A DNA stretch of 64,000 bases from JAEUNJ01 sp052035955 (lineage in GTDB: Bacteria > Pseudomonadota > Gammaproteobacteria > Burkholderiales > Rhodocyclaceae). The DNA is taken from NCBI GenBank assembly GCA_052035955.1, contig JBPOHD010000070.1, forward strand, positions 60,715 to 124,714, given 5' to 3'. Under the pieces are notes generated by a model. That model ran no database searches and was not told the DNA's origin. It saw only the letters and a program-made list of their open reading frames with translations. Both the position numbers and the translations under genes were made by a program. Positions 23,787 to 31,881 of the stretch are shown piece after piece. Positions within the stretch are counted from its first letter, which is position 1; every line of letters starts with the position of its first letter.

Positions 23787-24719
23787 TCAACCTTTCGTAG
23801 TCGTGACCGCCGCCTCGACGGCGGCGAGATCGGCCAGCGCGGTCCCCGCGACGCCTTCGGCACAGCGTTTCACCAGGCCGGCGAGGACCTTCCCGGGTCC
23901 GCATTCGTAAATCTGGGCCACCCCCTCCCGTTGCATCGCGCGCATGGTCTCAACCCAGCGGACGGGGGAGGCGGCCTGGCGCACCAGGGCCTGCCTGATC
24001 ATTGCCGGATCGGAGACGAAAGCGACGTCCACGTTGTTCAGGACGGGAATCGTCGGCGCATGCAACTCGACGGACGACAGCCGCTCGCCCAAGCGCGCGG
24101 CCGCCGGGCGCATGAGGGCACAGTGAAAGGGCGCGGAGACCGGGAGCATGACGGCGCGTTTTGCGCCTGCTCCCTTGCAGGCTTCGGCCGCCCTTGCGAC
24201 GGCAGCCTGGTCGCCGGCGATCACCGTCTGTTCCGGGGCATTGAAATTCACCGCTTCGACCACCTGGCCCTCGGCCGCCTCGGCACAAATCCCCTTGATC
24301 CTTTCGGCATCGAGCCCGAGGATCGCCGCCATGGCGCCCGTTCCCGCCGGAACCGCCTCCTGCATGGCCTTGGCGCGGAACTCGACGAGGGGCACGGCGT
24401 CGCGGAGGGTCAACACGCCCGCCACCACCAGGGCGGTGTATTCGCCAAGGCTGTGGCCCGCCACCATCTGCGGAAGACCGCCGCCTTTTTCACGCCAGAG
24501 GCGCCAGACGGCGACACCCGCGGTCAGCATCAGCGGCTGCGTATTGATCGTCTGGTTCTGCGCCTCGGCCGGCCCCTCGGCCGCCAGGGCCCACAAGTCC
24601 CGCCCGAGCGCCTCGGACGCCTCTTCGAAGCAGGCGCGCAGCACGGCATGCTCCCCGTAGGCGTTCATCATGGCAACGGACTGCGAACCCTGCCCGGGGA
24701 ATACCAATGCAAATCTCAT
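23787..24719 (-). CDS. fabD: Malonyl-CoA:ACP transacylase
   Basis: A 310-residue acyltransferase that loads malonate onto ACP. The N-terminal 'FALVFPGQGSQSVAMM', the nucleophile 'GHSLGEYTALV' (Ser near 90) and the C-terminal 'YECGPGKVLAGLVKR' are all present. ATG 24719 has GGAG six bases upstream. A GTG four codons earlier lies over that ribosome-binding site and is less likely to be used. It lies 60 bases behind fabH. Confidence 0.97.
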   Translation of the reverse strand: MRFALVFPGQGSQSVAMMNAYGEHAVLRACFEEASEALGRDLWALAAEGPAEAQNQTINTQPLMLTAGVAVWRLWREKGGGLPQMVAGHSLGEYTALVVAGVLTLRDAVPLVEFRAKAMQEAVPAGTGAMAAILGLDAERIKGICAEAAEGQVVEAVNFNAPEQTVIAGDQAAVARAAEACKGAGAKRAVMLPVSAPFHCALMRPAAARLGERLSSVELHAPTIPVLNNVDVAFVSDPAMIRQALVRQAASPVRWVETMRAMQREGVAQIYECGPGKVLAGLVKRCAEGVAGTALADLAAVEAAVTTTKG

Positions 24720-24779
24720 TTCACTCTCCACCCGGCGGACATTGCCGGGCTCTCAAATGCCAAATCGCCGCGCCTCGGA

Positions 24780-25748
24780 TCAGAAACGTGCCAGTACCGC
24801 ACCCCAGGTGAATCCGCCGCCGACGCCCTCCATCAATACCGACTGCCCCTGCCGGATCCGGCCGCCGCGAACGGCCTCGTCGAGCGCCAGCGGAATCGAA
24901 GCGGCGGAAGTGTTGCCGTGTCTCGAGACCGTGACGACGCATTTCTCCGCGGGGATGCCGATCTTCCTCGCCGTCGCCTGAAGGATGCGGACATTCGCCT
25001 GGTGCGGGATCAACCAGTCGAGGTCGGAGGCTGCCATCGCGGCCTGGGAGAGAACCTCCTCGGCGACTTCGGCGAGCACCCGGACGGCGAACTTGAATAC
25101 CGCCTGGCCATCCATGCGCAGGAGCGGATCGCCGATCGGCTTGCCGCCGCAAAGGTGCCCGGGAACGGACAGGATGCCGTGATGCCGGCCGTCGGCGTGC
25201 AAGGCGGTGGCCAGGACGCCCGCGCTGTCTGCCGCTTCCAGCACGACCGCCCCCGCGCCATCGCCGAACAGGACGCAAGTACCACGGTCCTGCCAATCGA
25301 GCAGGCGCGAAAAGACTTCCGCCCCCACCACGAGGGCACACTTGTGGGATCCCGAACGGATGAACTTCTCGGCCGTCGCAAGGGCGAAGGCGAAACCGCT
25401 GCAGACGGCCTGCACATCGAAGGCCGGAGCGCCGTTGTGGACCCCGAGCTTGGCCTGCAGCAGGGCGGCGGTGCTCGGAAAGACGAAGTCCGGGGTGGAG
25501 GTGGCGACGATAATCAAGTCAACCTCCTGCGGCGAACGCCCGGCGGCCTCCAGCGCATTGCGGGATGCCTCCAGGGCCAGGTCGCTGGCCGAGACTCCAT
25601 CGGCCGCGAAGTGCCGGGACTGGATCCCCGTCCGCTCGACGATCCAATCGTCGCTGGAATCCAGGTTGCGAGCCCGGATGAGCGCCTCGTTGCCGATTGG
25701 CTCGCCCGGCAGGCAACTGCCCGTGCCCGTGATGCGGGAACGGATCAT
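24780..25748 (-). CDS. fabH: 3-oxoacyl-[acyl-carrier-protein] synthase III
   Basis: A 322-residue initiating condensing enzyme (acetyl-CoA plus malonyl-ACP). The Cys-His-Asn triad is visible in 'DVQAVCSGFAFAL', 'IPHQANVRIL' and 'SRHGNTSAAS', with 'GVGGGFTWGAVL' at the C-terminus. ATG 25748 ('MIRSRITGTGSCLPG') matches the family start and overlaps the plsX stop by four bases. The upstream extension of the frame is not part of the protein. Confidence 0.97.
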   Translation of the reverse strand: MIRSRITGTGSCLPGEPIGNEALIRARNLDSSDDWIVERTGIQSRHFAADGVSASDLALEASRNALEAAGRSPQEVDLIIVATSTPDFVFPSTAALLQAKLGVHNGAPAFDVQAVCSGFAFALATAEKFIRSGSHKCALVVGAEVFSRLLDWQDRGTCVLFGDGAGAVVLEAADSAGVLATALHADGRHHGILSVPGHLCGGKPIGDPLLRMDGQAVFKFAVRVLAEVAEEVLSQAAMAASDLDWLIPHQANVRILQATARKIGIPAEKCVVTVSRHGNTSAASIPLALDEAVRGGRIRQGQSVLMEGVGGGFTWGAVLARF

Positions 25749-26752
25749 GCCGCGGCAGCCGCCATGCGAGCGGCGATCTTCTCCGGCAGACGCTCCCTCG
25801 CCTCCTCGGCGGCCCGTTCCAGCGCGCAGAAGAAGGCAAAGGTATCGGCCGATCCGTGGCTCTTCAGGACGACGCCACGCAGCCCCAGCAGGCTGGCGCC
25901 GTTGTAGACCCGGTGATCGATTCGCGACTTGAAGGCCTTCAGGACCGGCAACGCCACCAGGCCGGCCAGCTTGGTCCACACATTGCGGGAGAATTCCTGC
26001 TTGATGAAGGTGGACACCATCTGGGCGAGGCCCTCGGAAGTCTTCAGGGCGACGTTGCCGACGAAACCATCGCAGACCACCACATCAGTCGTTCCCTTGT
26101 AGATGTCGTCGCCCTCGATATTGCCCACGAAATTCAGACCGGAAACCTTCAGCAACTCGCCAGCGCGCTTGACCGCCTCGTTGCCCTTGATCTCCTCCTC
26201 GCCGATGTTCAGGAGTCCGACCGTGGGCCGTTCCCGATGCTCGAGCGCGGATACGAGCAGGGAGCCCATGATACCGAACTGGAGCAGGTGTTCCGGCGCG
26301 CAATCGACATTGGCGCCCAGGTCGAGCACATAGGTGTGTCCGCGCATCGTGGGCAGGATGGTGGCGATCGCCGGCCTGTCGATTCCCGGAAGCGTCTTCA
26401 GGACGAAGCGGGAGATCGCCATCAGGGCTCCGGTATTGCCGGCGGAAAGGGCGGCGTTGGCGCGGCCATTCTTCACCAGGTCCGCTACCACGCGCATCGA
26501 GGAGTCCTTCTTCGACCGCAAGGCGGAAGCGACCGGCTCGTGCATCTCGACCACCTCGCTCGCCGGCTGAAACGCCAGGCGCTCGCCGAATTCACGCCGA
26601 GCCGTCTCGAAGCGTGAGCGAATGTCATCGTCCCGGCCGACCAGGATGACGGAACAATCGGAATCGCGGCGCAGGAAGTCTACGACGGCAGGAAACGTGA
26701 CCACCGGACCGTGGTCACCGCCCATGCAGTCGACTGCTATGGTGACGGACAT
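25745..26752 (-). CDS. plsX: Phosphate acyltransferase
   Basis: A 335-residue peripheral membrane enzyme. It converts acyl-ACP to acyl-phosphate for PlsY, linking fatty-acid synthesis to phospholipid synthesis. Characteristic segments are 'TIAVDCMGGDHGP' (4-16), 'ALSAGNTGALMA', 'VLDLGANVDC' and 'VVVCDGFVGNVALKTSEG'. ATG 26752 is normal. It lies 69 bases downstream of rpmF, with a strong hairpin between, and overlaps fabH by four bases. Confidence 0.97.
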   Translation of the reverse strand: MSVTIAVDCMGGDHGPVVTFPAVVDFLRRDSDCSVILVGRDDDIRSRFETARREFGERLAFQPASEVVEMHEPVASALRSKKDSSMRVVADLVKNGRANAALSAGNTGALMAISRFVLKTLPGIDRPAIATILPTMRGHTYVLDLGANVDCAPEHLLQFGIMGSLLVSALEHRERPTVGLLNIGEEEIKGNEAVKRAGELLKVSGLNFVGNIEGDDIYKGTTDVVVCDGFVGNVALKTSEGLAQMVSTFIKQEFSRNVWTKLAGLVALPVLKAFKSRIDHRVYNGASLLGLRGVVLKSHGSADTFAFFCALERAAEEARERLPEKIAARMAAAAA

Positions 26753-26773
26753 CGAGAATGGAGGCGAATAGCG

Positions 26774-26805
26774 AAAACGGCCGGATGCGTCACCGCATCC
26801 GGCCG
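26774..26805 (-). terminator. Hairpin between rpmF and plsX (partial terminator)
   Basis: A perfect 12-pair stem, CGGCCGGATGCG with CGCATCCGGCCG, is closed by a four-base loop. On the reverse strand it is followed by only TTTTCG. The U-run is short, so it probably reduces rather than stops readthrough, allowing more L32 than PlsX/Fab proteins. Confidence 0.6.
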
Positions 26806-26821
26806 CCCGTGGGTCCCGGGC

Positions 26822-27001
26822 TTACTCGCCCTTGTTCTTCAGAACCTTCTTGCCGCGATAAACGCCGGAGGGCGAAATATGGTGGCGCAGATGCACCTCG
26901 CCGCTCGTCGTTTCGACGGCCAGCGCCGGCGCCGTGAGGAAATCGTGGGCGCGGTGCATGCCACGCTTGGACGGGGATTTCTTGTTCTGCTGAACAGCCA
27001 T
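26822..27001 (-). CDS. rpmF: 50S ribosomal protein L32
   Basis: A 59-residue ribosomal protein of the large subunit. It begins 'MAVQQNKKSPSKRGMHRAHD', continues 'LTAPALAVE' and ends 'SPSGVYRGKKVLKNKGE'. It lacks the zinc cysteines found in some L32 forms. ATG 26999-27001 is preceded by GGAGTC ('AAGGAGTCAGAC'). It lies between yceD and plsX, 15 bases after yceD; the yceD-rpmF-plsX-fabH order is conserved across proteobacteria. Confidence 0.97.
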   Translation of the reverse strand: MAVQQNKKSPSKRGMHRAHDFLTAPALAVETTSGEVHLRHHISPSGVYRGKKVLKNKGE

Positions 27002-27016
27002 GTCTGACTCCTTGCA

Positions 27017-27535
27017 TCAATGCTTCTTCAATCGGGCCAGCGCCGCGAAAGGCGACTCCGCCCCCTTGTCCAACGCCGGCCCGGGGAGCCGGCAAATCTC
27101 GTGCCTGGGTACTGCCGGCAAAGCGAGCAGCACCTCGTCCTCCAACAGCGGCAGCATGGCCATCGCCGTCGAGGCCGGGATCGCATCCACCCCGTCGTCC
27201 TCCAGGTCCCCCTCCGGCCACTCGCTGCCTTCGGGCACGAGGACGAATTGGGTCACCAGTTCGCACGGCCAGCGCAAGCTTTCCAGGCACCGCTGGCAGG
27301 TCAACGCGAGACTGCCTGAAACCTGCAACCGCAACATAGCCTTGCCGTCCGCTCCGACCCACCCGACAACTTCCCAGGCGAGTTCCCCGGTCGATTCCGA
27401 AAGCGCGTCAACCAACCGCTCGAGACGCCCTACCAGAACCGCCCCCCGCATCCGACCGCGACACCTGGCAAACTCAACGCCGTCGATCACGGCGCTTTCC
27501 AGTTCGACGACGGAAGCCTTGGGCAGCGAGGACAT
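27017..27535 (-). CDS. yceD: YceD/DUF177 family protein
   Basis: A 172-residue protein of the DUF177 family, linked by conserved context to 23S rRNA accumulation. The core has 'LRLQVSGSLALTCQRCLE' with CxxC, then the acidic stretch 'WPEGDLEDDGVDAI' and 'LLPLLEDEVLLALP'. It closes 'NPFAAL'-like as 'SPFAALARLKKH'. ATG 27535. It heads the fatty-acid cluster; 58 bases separate it from divergent maf, where a TGC-TAGTAT extended -10 (27545-27550) is a possible promoter for it. Confidence 0.9.
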   Translation of the reverse strand: MSSLPKASVVELESAVIDGVEFARCRGRMRGAVLVGRLERLVDALSESTGELAWEVVGWVGADGKAMLRLQVSGSLALTCQRCLESLRWPCELVTQFVLVPEGSEWPEGDLEDDGVDAIPASTAMAMLPLLEDEVLLALPAVPRHEICRLPGPALDKGAESPFAALARLKKH

Positions 27536-27593
27536 AAACGTGCGATACTAGCACGAAAACCTCGCAAACATCCAGAAATACCTCGGTTTTTCC

Positions 27594-28178
27594 ATGTCTG
27601 TTCCTCCCATCGTCCTCGCCTCCACCTCCCCCTACCGGCGCGAACTGTTGGGGCGCCTGGGCATCCCCTTCGCGGTCGCCGCCCCGGATTGCGACGAGGC
27701 GGCCTTGCCGGGAGAATCCCCTTCCGCGACCGCGGAGCGCCTGGCCGTCGAAAAGGCACGCGCCGTCGCAGGCCGATTTCCGGACGCCCTGATCATCGGC
27801 AGCGACCAGGTTGCCCATTGCGAAGGGGAAATCTTCGGCAAGCCTGGCACCCGCGACCGGGCCATTGCCCAACTCAGGCGCCTGTCCGGTCGGCAGGTGG
27901 TGTTCCACACCGGCTTGTGTCTCCTCAACGCCCGCAGCGGAAGGGTCCACCTCGCCGGCATTCCCGTGGAAGTCGGCTTTCGCAGGCTCGCCGACGACGA
28001 GATCGAGCGCTACCTGGACCGGGAAGATGCCTTGAATTGTGCCGGCAGCGCGAAATCCGAGGGGCTCGGAATCGCCCTCCTCGATTACCTGCGCGGCGAC
28101 GATCCGAACGCCCTGATCGGATTGCCGCTGATCGCCCTGTGTCGAATGCTGCGCGCCGAGGGAGTCCGATTGCCCTGA
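27594..28178 (+). CDS. Maf-family nucleoside triphosphate pyrophosphatase (YceF-like)
   Basis: A 194-residue house-cleaning pyrophosphatase. The motif 'LASTSPYRRELLGRLGIPF' (8-26) is typical of Maf proteins, and the YceF subgroup acts on 7-methyl-GTP. 'IIGSDQVAHCEG' carries the metal-binding Asp, and 'NCAGSAKSEGLGIALL' is the C-terminal signature. ATG 27594. It is the first gene of a three-gene operon; its TGA overlaps the methylase ATG by one base. Confidence 0.93.
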   Translation: MSVPPIVLASTSPYRRELLGRLGIPFAVAAPDCDEAALPGESPSATAERLAVEKARAVAGRFPDALIIGSDQVAHCEGEIFGKPGTRDRAIAQLRRLSGRQVVFHTGLCLLNARSGRVHLAGIPVEVGFRRLADDEIERYLDREDALNCAGSAKSEGLGIALLDYLRGDDPNALIGLPLIALCRMLRAEGVRLP

Positions 28179-28894
28179 TGCCTGGGACCCTGCACCTGAT
28201 CCCGGTCTTCCTGGGCGAAGACGCCTCACTGGACGGTTTGCCCCCGGAAACACTGAAGGCCGTCGCCTGTCTCGACAGGTTCATTGTCGAGAATGCCAAG
28301 ACGGCGCGCAACATGTTGAAGCGGATGGGCCATCCCGGGCCCTTGCGCGACCTCCGGATAGACGTCCTCGTCACCCCGCCGGATCCGCTGCAGATTCGCC
28401 GACTCATGGCGCCGCTCCTCGCCGGGGAATCCGCCGGGATCATGTCCGAGGCCGGTTGTCCCGGGGTCGCCGATCCTGGCGCCCTCGTCGTGCGCCTGGC
28501 CCATGCGTCGGGAATCCCCGTGCGCCCCCATGTCGGTCCGTCCTCCCTTCTCTTGGCCCTGATGGCATCCGGGCTCGACGGGCAGCGTTTCACCTTCCAT
28601 GGCTACCTTCCGATCAAGGAACCCGAGCGTTCGAGAAGCATCAAAGAACTCGAAACCCAGTCGGCAACCATGAACCAGACGCAACTCTTTATCGAGGCCC
28701 CATACCGAAACGACGCGATGCTGACAGCCGTTCTTGCCGCCTGCCGGCCCGAAACCAGGATTTGCGTCGCGACGGATCTGACCACTGCCCGGGAATCCGT
28801 CCATACCCGAACGGTTCGAGAATGGAAGCAAGGCGACTTGCCGGTGCTGGACCGGAGGCCGACGGTTTTCCTGCTGCTCGCCGGGGGGCAATGA
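28178..28894 (+). CDS. SAM-dependent tetrapyrrole-methylase-fold methyltransferase (RsmI-like)
   Basis: A 238-residue protein with the fold of RsmI, the 16S rRNA C1402 2'-O-methyltransferase, but shorter (RsmI is about 280-290) and lacking the canonical 'GTLYVVATPIGN' N-terminus. Here it begins 'MPGTLHLIPVFLGE'. SAM-pocket segments 'IMSEAGCPGVADPGALVV', 'VRPHVGPSSLLLALMASGL' and 'FHGYLP' are clear, as is the late 'RICVATDLT'. It is probably a paralogue of RsmI with a different target. ATG 28178 overlaps the Maf stop (TGATG), and its own stop overlaps the next ATG. Confidence 0.85.
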   Translation: MPGTLHLIPVFLGEDASLDGLPPETLKAVACLDRFIVENAKTARNMLKRMGHPGPLRDLRIDVLVTPPDPLQIRRLMAPLLAGESAGIMSEAGCPGVADPGALVVRLAHASGIPVRPHVGPSSLLLALMASGLDGQRFTFHGYLPIKEPERSRSIKELETQSATMNQTQLFIEAPYRNDAMLTAVLAACRPETRICVATDLTTARESVHTRTVREWKQGDLPVLDRRPTVFLLLAGGQ

Positions 28895-29943
28895 TTTCCA
28901 TGCAGCGAATGCTGGCCATCCTTTGCCTGGGACTGGCGGTTCTGTCCGCCCCCGCGAACGCCCAGTTCCGAGAGGACCTGCCCACACATTCGGCAACGGC
29001 CCGCGGCCTGCGACCGCATCAGGTCGGCGTCATCGTGAATGAAGGCGATCCGACCAGCGTCGAAGTCGGCGAGTACTACGTGGCGGCAAGGCGGATTCCC
29101 CAGAACAATCTGCTCCGGGTGAGCCTTCCGGCCGGCAAGCGTTCGATCTCGGCCGACGATCTGGCCACCTTCAGGGAGCGGATCGACGCAAGCTTCGACA
29201 CCTCGATCCAGGCCCTCGTCCTGGTGTGGACCACGCCGTATGCGGTGCAGTGCCAGTCCATCACCGCCGCCGTCAGCCTCGGCCTGGATCCGGAGTTATG
29301 CCGGAAAACCTGCGCTCCCAGCCGCCCCAGCCCCTATTTCGACTATGCAGGCGAGAAGCCGTATTCCCGCTTTGGAATCCGCCTTTCGATGCTGCTGCCG
29401 TCGGCCAATGTCGAATTGGCAAAGGCCCTCATCAACAGGGGCATTTCCGCCGATCGCAGCCGTCCCGAGGCGGGCATCTATCTGCTCCGGACGTCGGACC
29501 GCAACCGGAACTCCCGGGTCCCCTTCTTCCCGAAGCCCCAGACCCTGAAGGATCCACCCGTGCACATCCACGTTCTCCAGCAGGACACGCTCGAGGGAGA
29601 AAAGGACGTGCTCATCTACCTCACCGGCGCGACCCATGTGGGGAAACTGGATACCCTGGAATTCCTGCCCGGCGCCCTGGCCGACCACCTCACCTCGAAC
29701 GGCGGCGACATCCTCGGCAAGAGCCAGATGAGCAGCCTGCGCTGGCTTGAAGCGGGTGCCACCGCCAGTTACGGCACCGTTTCGGAACCCTGCAACCACT
29801 GGCAGAAATTCCCCAATCCCCTGGTGCTGATCAAGCACTACCTGCGCGGCGAATCGGCGATCGAAGCCTACTGGAAGAGCGTCGCCTGGCCGGCCCAGGG
29901 CCTCTTTCTCGGCGAACCTCTGGCGGCCCCGTTCGCCCGCTGA
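28891..29943 (+). CDS. TIGR03790 family exported protein of unknown function
   Basis: A 350-residue protein with an N-terminal signal peptide ('MLAILCLGLAVLSAPANAQ', cleavage near residue 25). The body looks like the TIGR03790 family: 'VGVIVNEGDPTSVEVGEYY', 'RRIPQNNLLRVSLP', 'QALVLVWTTPYAV', 'LIYLTGATHVGKLDTL', and a Cys-containing 'GTVSEPCNHWQKF'. No catalytic role is established. ATG 28891 overlaps the methylase stop as ATGA, with a G-run upstream serving as the ribosome-binding site, so it is co-translated with maf and the methylase. It converges on sppA with an 11-base gap. Confidence 0.8.
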   Translation: MISMQRMLAILCLGLAVLSAPANAQFREDLPTHSATARGLRPHQVGVIVNEGDPTSVEVGEYYVAARRIPQNNLLRVSLPAGKRSISADDLATFRERIDASFDTSIQALVLVWTTPYAVQCQSITAAVSLGLDPELCRKTCAPSRPSPYFDYAGEKPYSRFGIRLSMLLPSANVELAKALINRGISADRSRPEAGIYLLRTSDRNRNSRVPFFPKPQTLKDPPVHIHVLQQDTLEGEKDVLIYLTGATHVGKLDTLEFLPGALADHLTSNGGDILGKSQMSSLRWLEAGATASYGTVSEPCNHWQKFPNPLVLIKHYLRGESAIEAYWKSVAWPAQGLFLGEPLAAPFAR

Positions 29944-29954
29944 CCGACGGCGCT

Positions 29955-30902
29955 TCAGCGCACGGAAATGGATGACAGGACCGCCCCTGCCCCTCGCGCC
30001 ATGTCGGCCCCCAACTGTTTCGCGAAACGCTCTGCGATGGACGACTTGACCGTGTAGTCGCGGATGTCCTCCGCCTTGAAGACGTCCCGCGCCACCGACT
30101 CCACGGTACCGAAGCCATCGGCCAGCCCCAGTTCGACGCTCCTGGTGCCGGTCCACATCAGGCCGGAGAACATTTCGGGGGTTTCCTTCAGGCGCTTTCC
30201 ACGCCCCTGGCGGACCACGTCGATGAACTGGCGGTGAATGTCATTCAGCATGTCCTGGGCATGGGCCTTGTGCTGGCCGTTCTGCGGCGAGAAGGGATCC
30301 AGAAAGCCCTTGTTTTCGCCGGCCGTCAGCAGCCGCCGTTCGACCCCGAGCTTGTCCATCGTGCCGGTGAAGCCGAAGCCGTCCATCAGGACGCCGATCG
30401 AACCGACGATGCTGGCCTTGTCGACGAAAATCTTGTCGGTGGCCGCCGCCACGTAATAGCCTCCGGAGGCGCAGACATCCTCGATCACGGCGTGGATGGC
30501 GACATCCGGATGCTTGGCGCGCTGGCGGCGGATTTCGTCGTTGATCATCCCCGCCTGCACCGGGCTGCCGCCCGGACTGTTGATGCGCAGGACGATCCCC
30601 GCCGTGTTCTTGTCCTCGAAAGCGGCCTGCAAGGCACTGATCACGTGTTCCGCGGTGGCGTCTCCCTTGCTCTGGATGACGCCCTCGAGTTGCACCAGGG
30701 CGGTGTGCTTTTTCCCTTCCAGGGAGTCGGCGCCGCCACCCCAATCGACGAACGCCACCATGATGACGGTCAAGTAGCCGAATCCGAGCAGCTTGAAGAA
30801 AATCCCCCAGCGTCGCCGGCGGCGCTGCTCGACGAGACCCTCGAGGGCGATTTTCTCGAGAATGGTCCTTTCCCAGTTGGGTTCCTGCTCCGACACCGTC
30901 AT
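29955..30902 (-). CDS. sppA: Signal peptide peptidase SppA (short, 36K type)
   Basis: A 315-residue membrane-anchored serine protease that degrades cleaved signal peptides. A transmembrane segment at about 33-52 follows a basic stretch 'EQRRRRRWG'. The Ser-Lys dyad fits Ser146 ('CASGGYY') and Lys198 ('GENKGF'), the same 52-residue spacing as Ser147/Lys199 of B. subtilis SppA. 'RINSPGGSP' begins near 106. I took ATG 30902; an open extension upstream overlaps the Rieske gene. Start and Rieske stop overlap by four bases. Confidence 0.94.
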   Translation of the reverse strand: MTVSEQEPNWERTILEKIALEGLVEQRRRRRWGIFFKLLGFGYLTVIMVAFVDWGGGADSLEGKKHTALVQLEGVIQSKGDATAEHVISALQAAFEDKNTAGIVLRINSPGGSPVQAGMINDEIRRQRAKHPDVAIHAVIEDVCASGGYYVAAATDKIFVDKASIVGSIGVLMDGFGFTGTMDKLGVERRLLTAGENKGFLDPFSPQNGQHKAHAQDMLNDIHRQFIDVVRQGRGKRLKETPEMFSGLMWTGTRSVELGLADGFGTVESVARDVFKAEDIRDYTVKSSIAERFAKQLGADMARGAGAVLSSISVR

Positions 30903-31246
30903 TCGTCCTTCCAAAAGATCTGACCATCCCGCTCGATAACGGTCACCGGGACCAAGCCCTTGCCGGCACACGGCCCGCCGACGCAATATCCAGTGTCGGG
31001 TGCATACAACGCGCCATGGGTGGCGCAGATCAAGTATAAGCCGGATGTATCGAAAAACTCCCCGGGTTGCCAGTCCAGTTCGACGGGAACGTGCCGGCAG
31101 CGATTCACGTAGGCATGCACCTTGCCGCGGAATCGGACGACGAAGGCCGGTTCCGGTCCGCCCTTCCCTTCCACCTCGAAGCGGATTCCGGCGCCGCCAT
31201 CGACCAAGTCAGCGGCCCGTCCGATCAGGCGTTCGCCCGCAACCAC
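30899..31246 (-). CDS. Small Rieske [2Fe-2S] protein
   Basis: A 115-residue single-domain Rieske protein. The cluster ligands are C50-x-H52 ('NRCRHVPVELDW') and C74-x2-H77 ('ICATHGALYAP'), the two-box pattern of dioxygenase-type ferredoxins. The rest has 'RFRGKVHAYVNRC' and 'YCVGGPCAGKGLVPV'. No ATG is in a good place. GTG 31246, ten bases after GGAAGA, gives a normal-sized domain; the alternative initiators are inside the HAD gene. It overlaps the HAD gene by 22 bases and sppA by four. Its electron-transfer partner is unknown. Confidence 0.85.
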   Translation of the reverse strand: MVAGERLIGRAADLVDGGAGIRFEVEGKGGPEPAFVVRFRGKVHAYVNRCRHVPVELDWQPGEFFDTSGLYLICATHGALYAPDTGYCVGGPCAGKGLVPVTVIERDGQIFWKDE

Positions 31247-31881
31247 GTCGTCAAGTCTTCCATCGAGGGGGCCAGATGCAGGGGCGCTTCGGCCTCCAGC
31301 ACGGTCGCCGGATGGGCCCCGTAGGCGACGGCCACCGCAGCCACCCGGGCATTGCGGGCCATTAGCAGGTCGTGGGTGGTGTCGCCGATCATCAGGGTCG
31401 CCTCCGGCGCGGCGCCAAATTCCGCCATCAACTCCTCGAGCATCTGCGGATGCGGCTTGGAACGGCATTCGTCGGCGCAACGGGTGGCAAGGAAGTGCCC
31501 CGCCAGGCCGCTTCCGGCCATGGCCCGGTCGAGCCCGTGGCGCGACTTTCCGGTCGCCACCGCCAAGGCGTGGCCCCGTTGCGCCAAATCGGCGACGAGT
31601 TCGACGGCCCCGGCAAACAGCGACAACTGGTCGTCCTGGGACAGGTAATAGTGCCGATATCGCTCCGCCAAGGCGCCGTAGCGCTCCGCAGGCAGGTCCG
31701 GCAAAGCATGGCGCAAGGCGTCCACGAGCCCGAGGCCGATGATGTGGCGGGCCCGCTCGTCGCTCGGCGGCGCCAAACCGAGATCGCGTGCCGCCGCCTG
31801 GATGGAGGACACGATCAATCCCGCCGAATCCATCAACGTGCCGTCCCAGTCGAAGACGATCAGTTCAAATCGCTTGCCCAT
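31225..31881 (-). CDS. HAD-superfamily hydrolase, phosphoglycolate phosphatase-like
   Basis: A 218-residue haloacid dehalogenase-type phosphatase. Motif I is 'VFDWDGTLMDSAG' (9-21), motif II is 'VATGKS', the motif III lysine is in 'RSKPHPQML', and motif IV is 'MIGDTTHDLLMARNA'. A helical cap of about 70 residues (C1 type) fits Gph/PpaX-like enzymes; the substrate is not certain. ATG 31881 lies inside the rluC end, giving a 17-base overlap. This gene follows rluC in many betaproteobacteria. Confidence 0.92.
   Translation of the reverse strand: MGKRFELIVFDWDGTLMDSAGLIVSSIQAAARDLGLAPPSDERARHIIGLGLVDALRHALPDLPAERYGALAERYRHYYLSQDDQLSLFAGAVELVADLAQRGHALAVATGKSRHGLDRAMAGSGLAGHFLATRCADECRSKPHPQMLEELMAEFGAAPEATLMIGDTTHDLLMARNARVAAVAVAYGAHPATVLEAEAPLHLAPSMEDLTTWLRANA

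Noticed and set aside
27536..27593. Divergent promoter between yceD and maf
   Set aside because: Only an extended -10-like TGCTAGTAT with a poor -35 is present; too weak for a separate feature.
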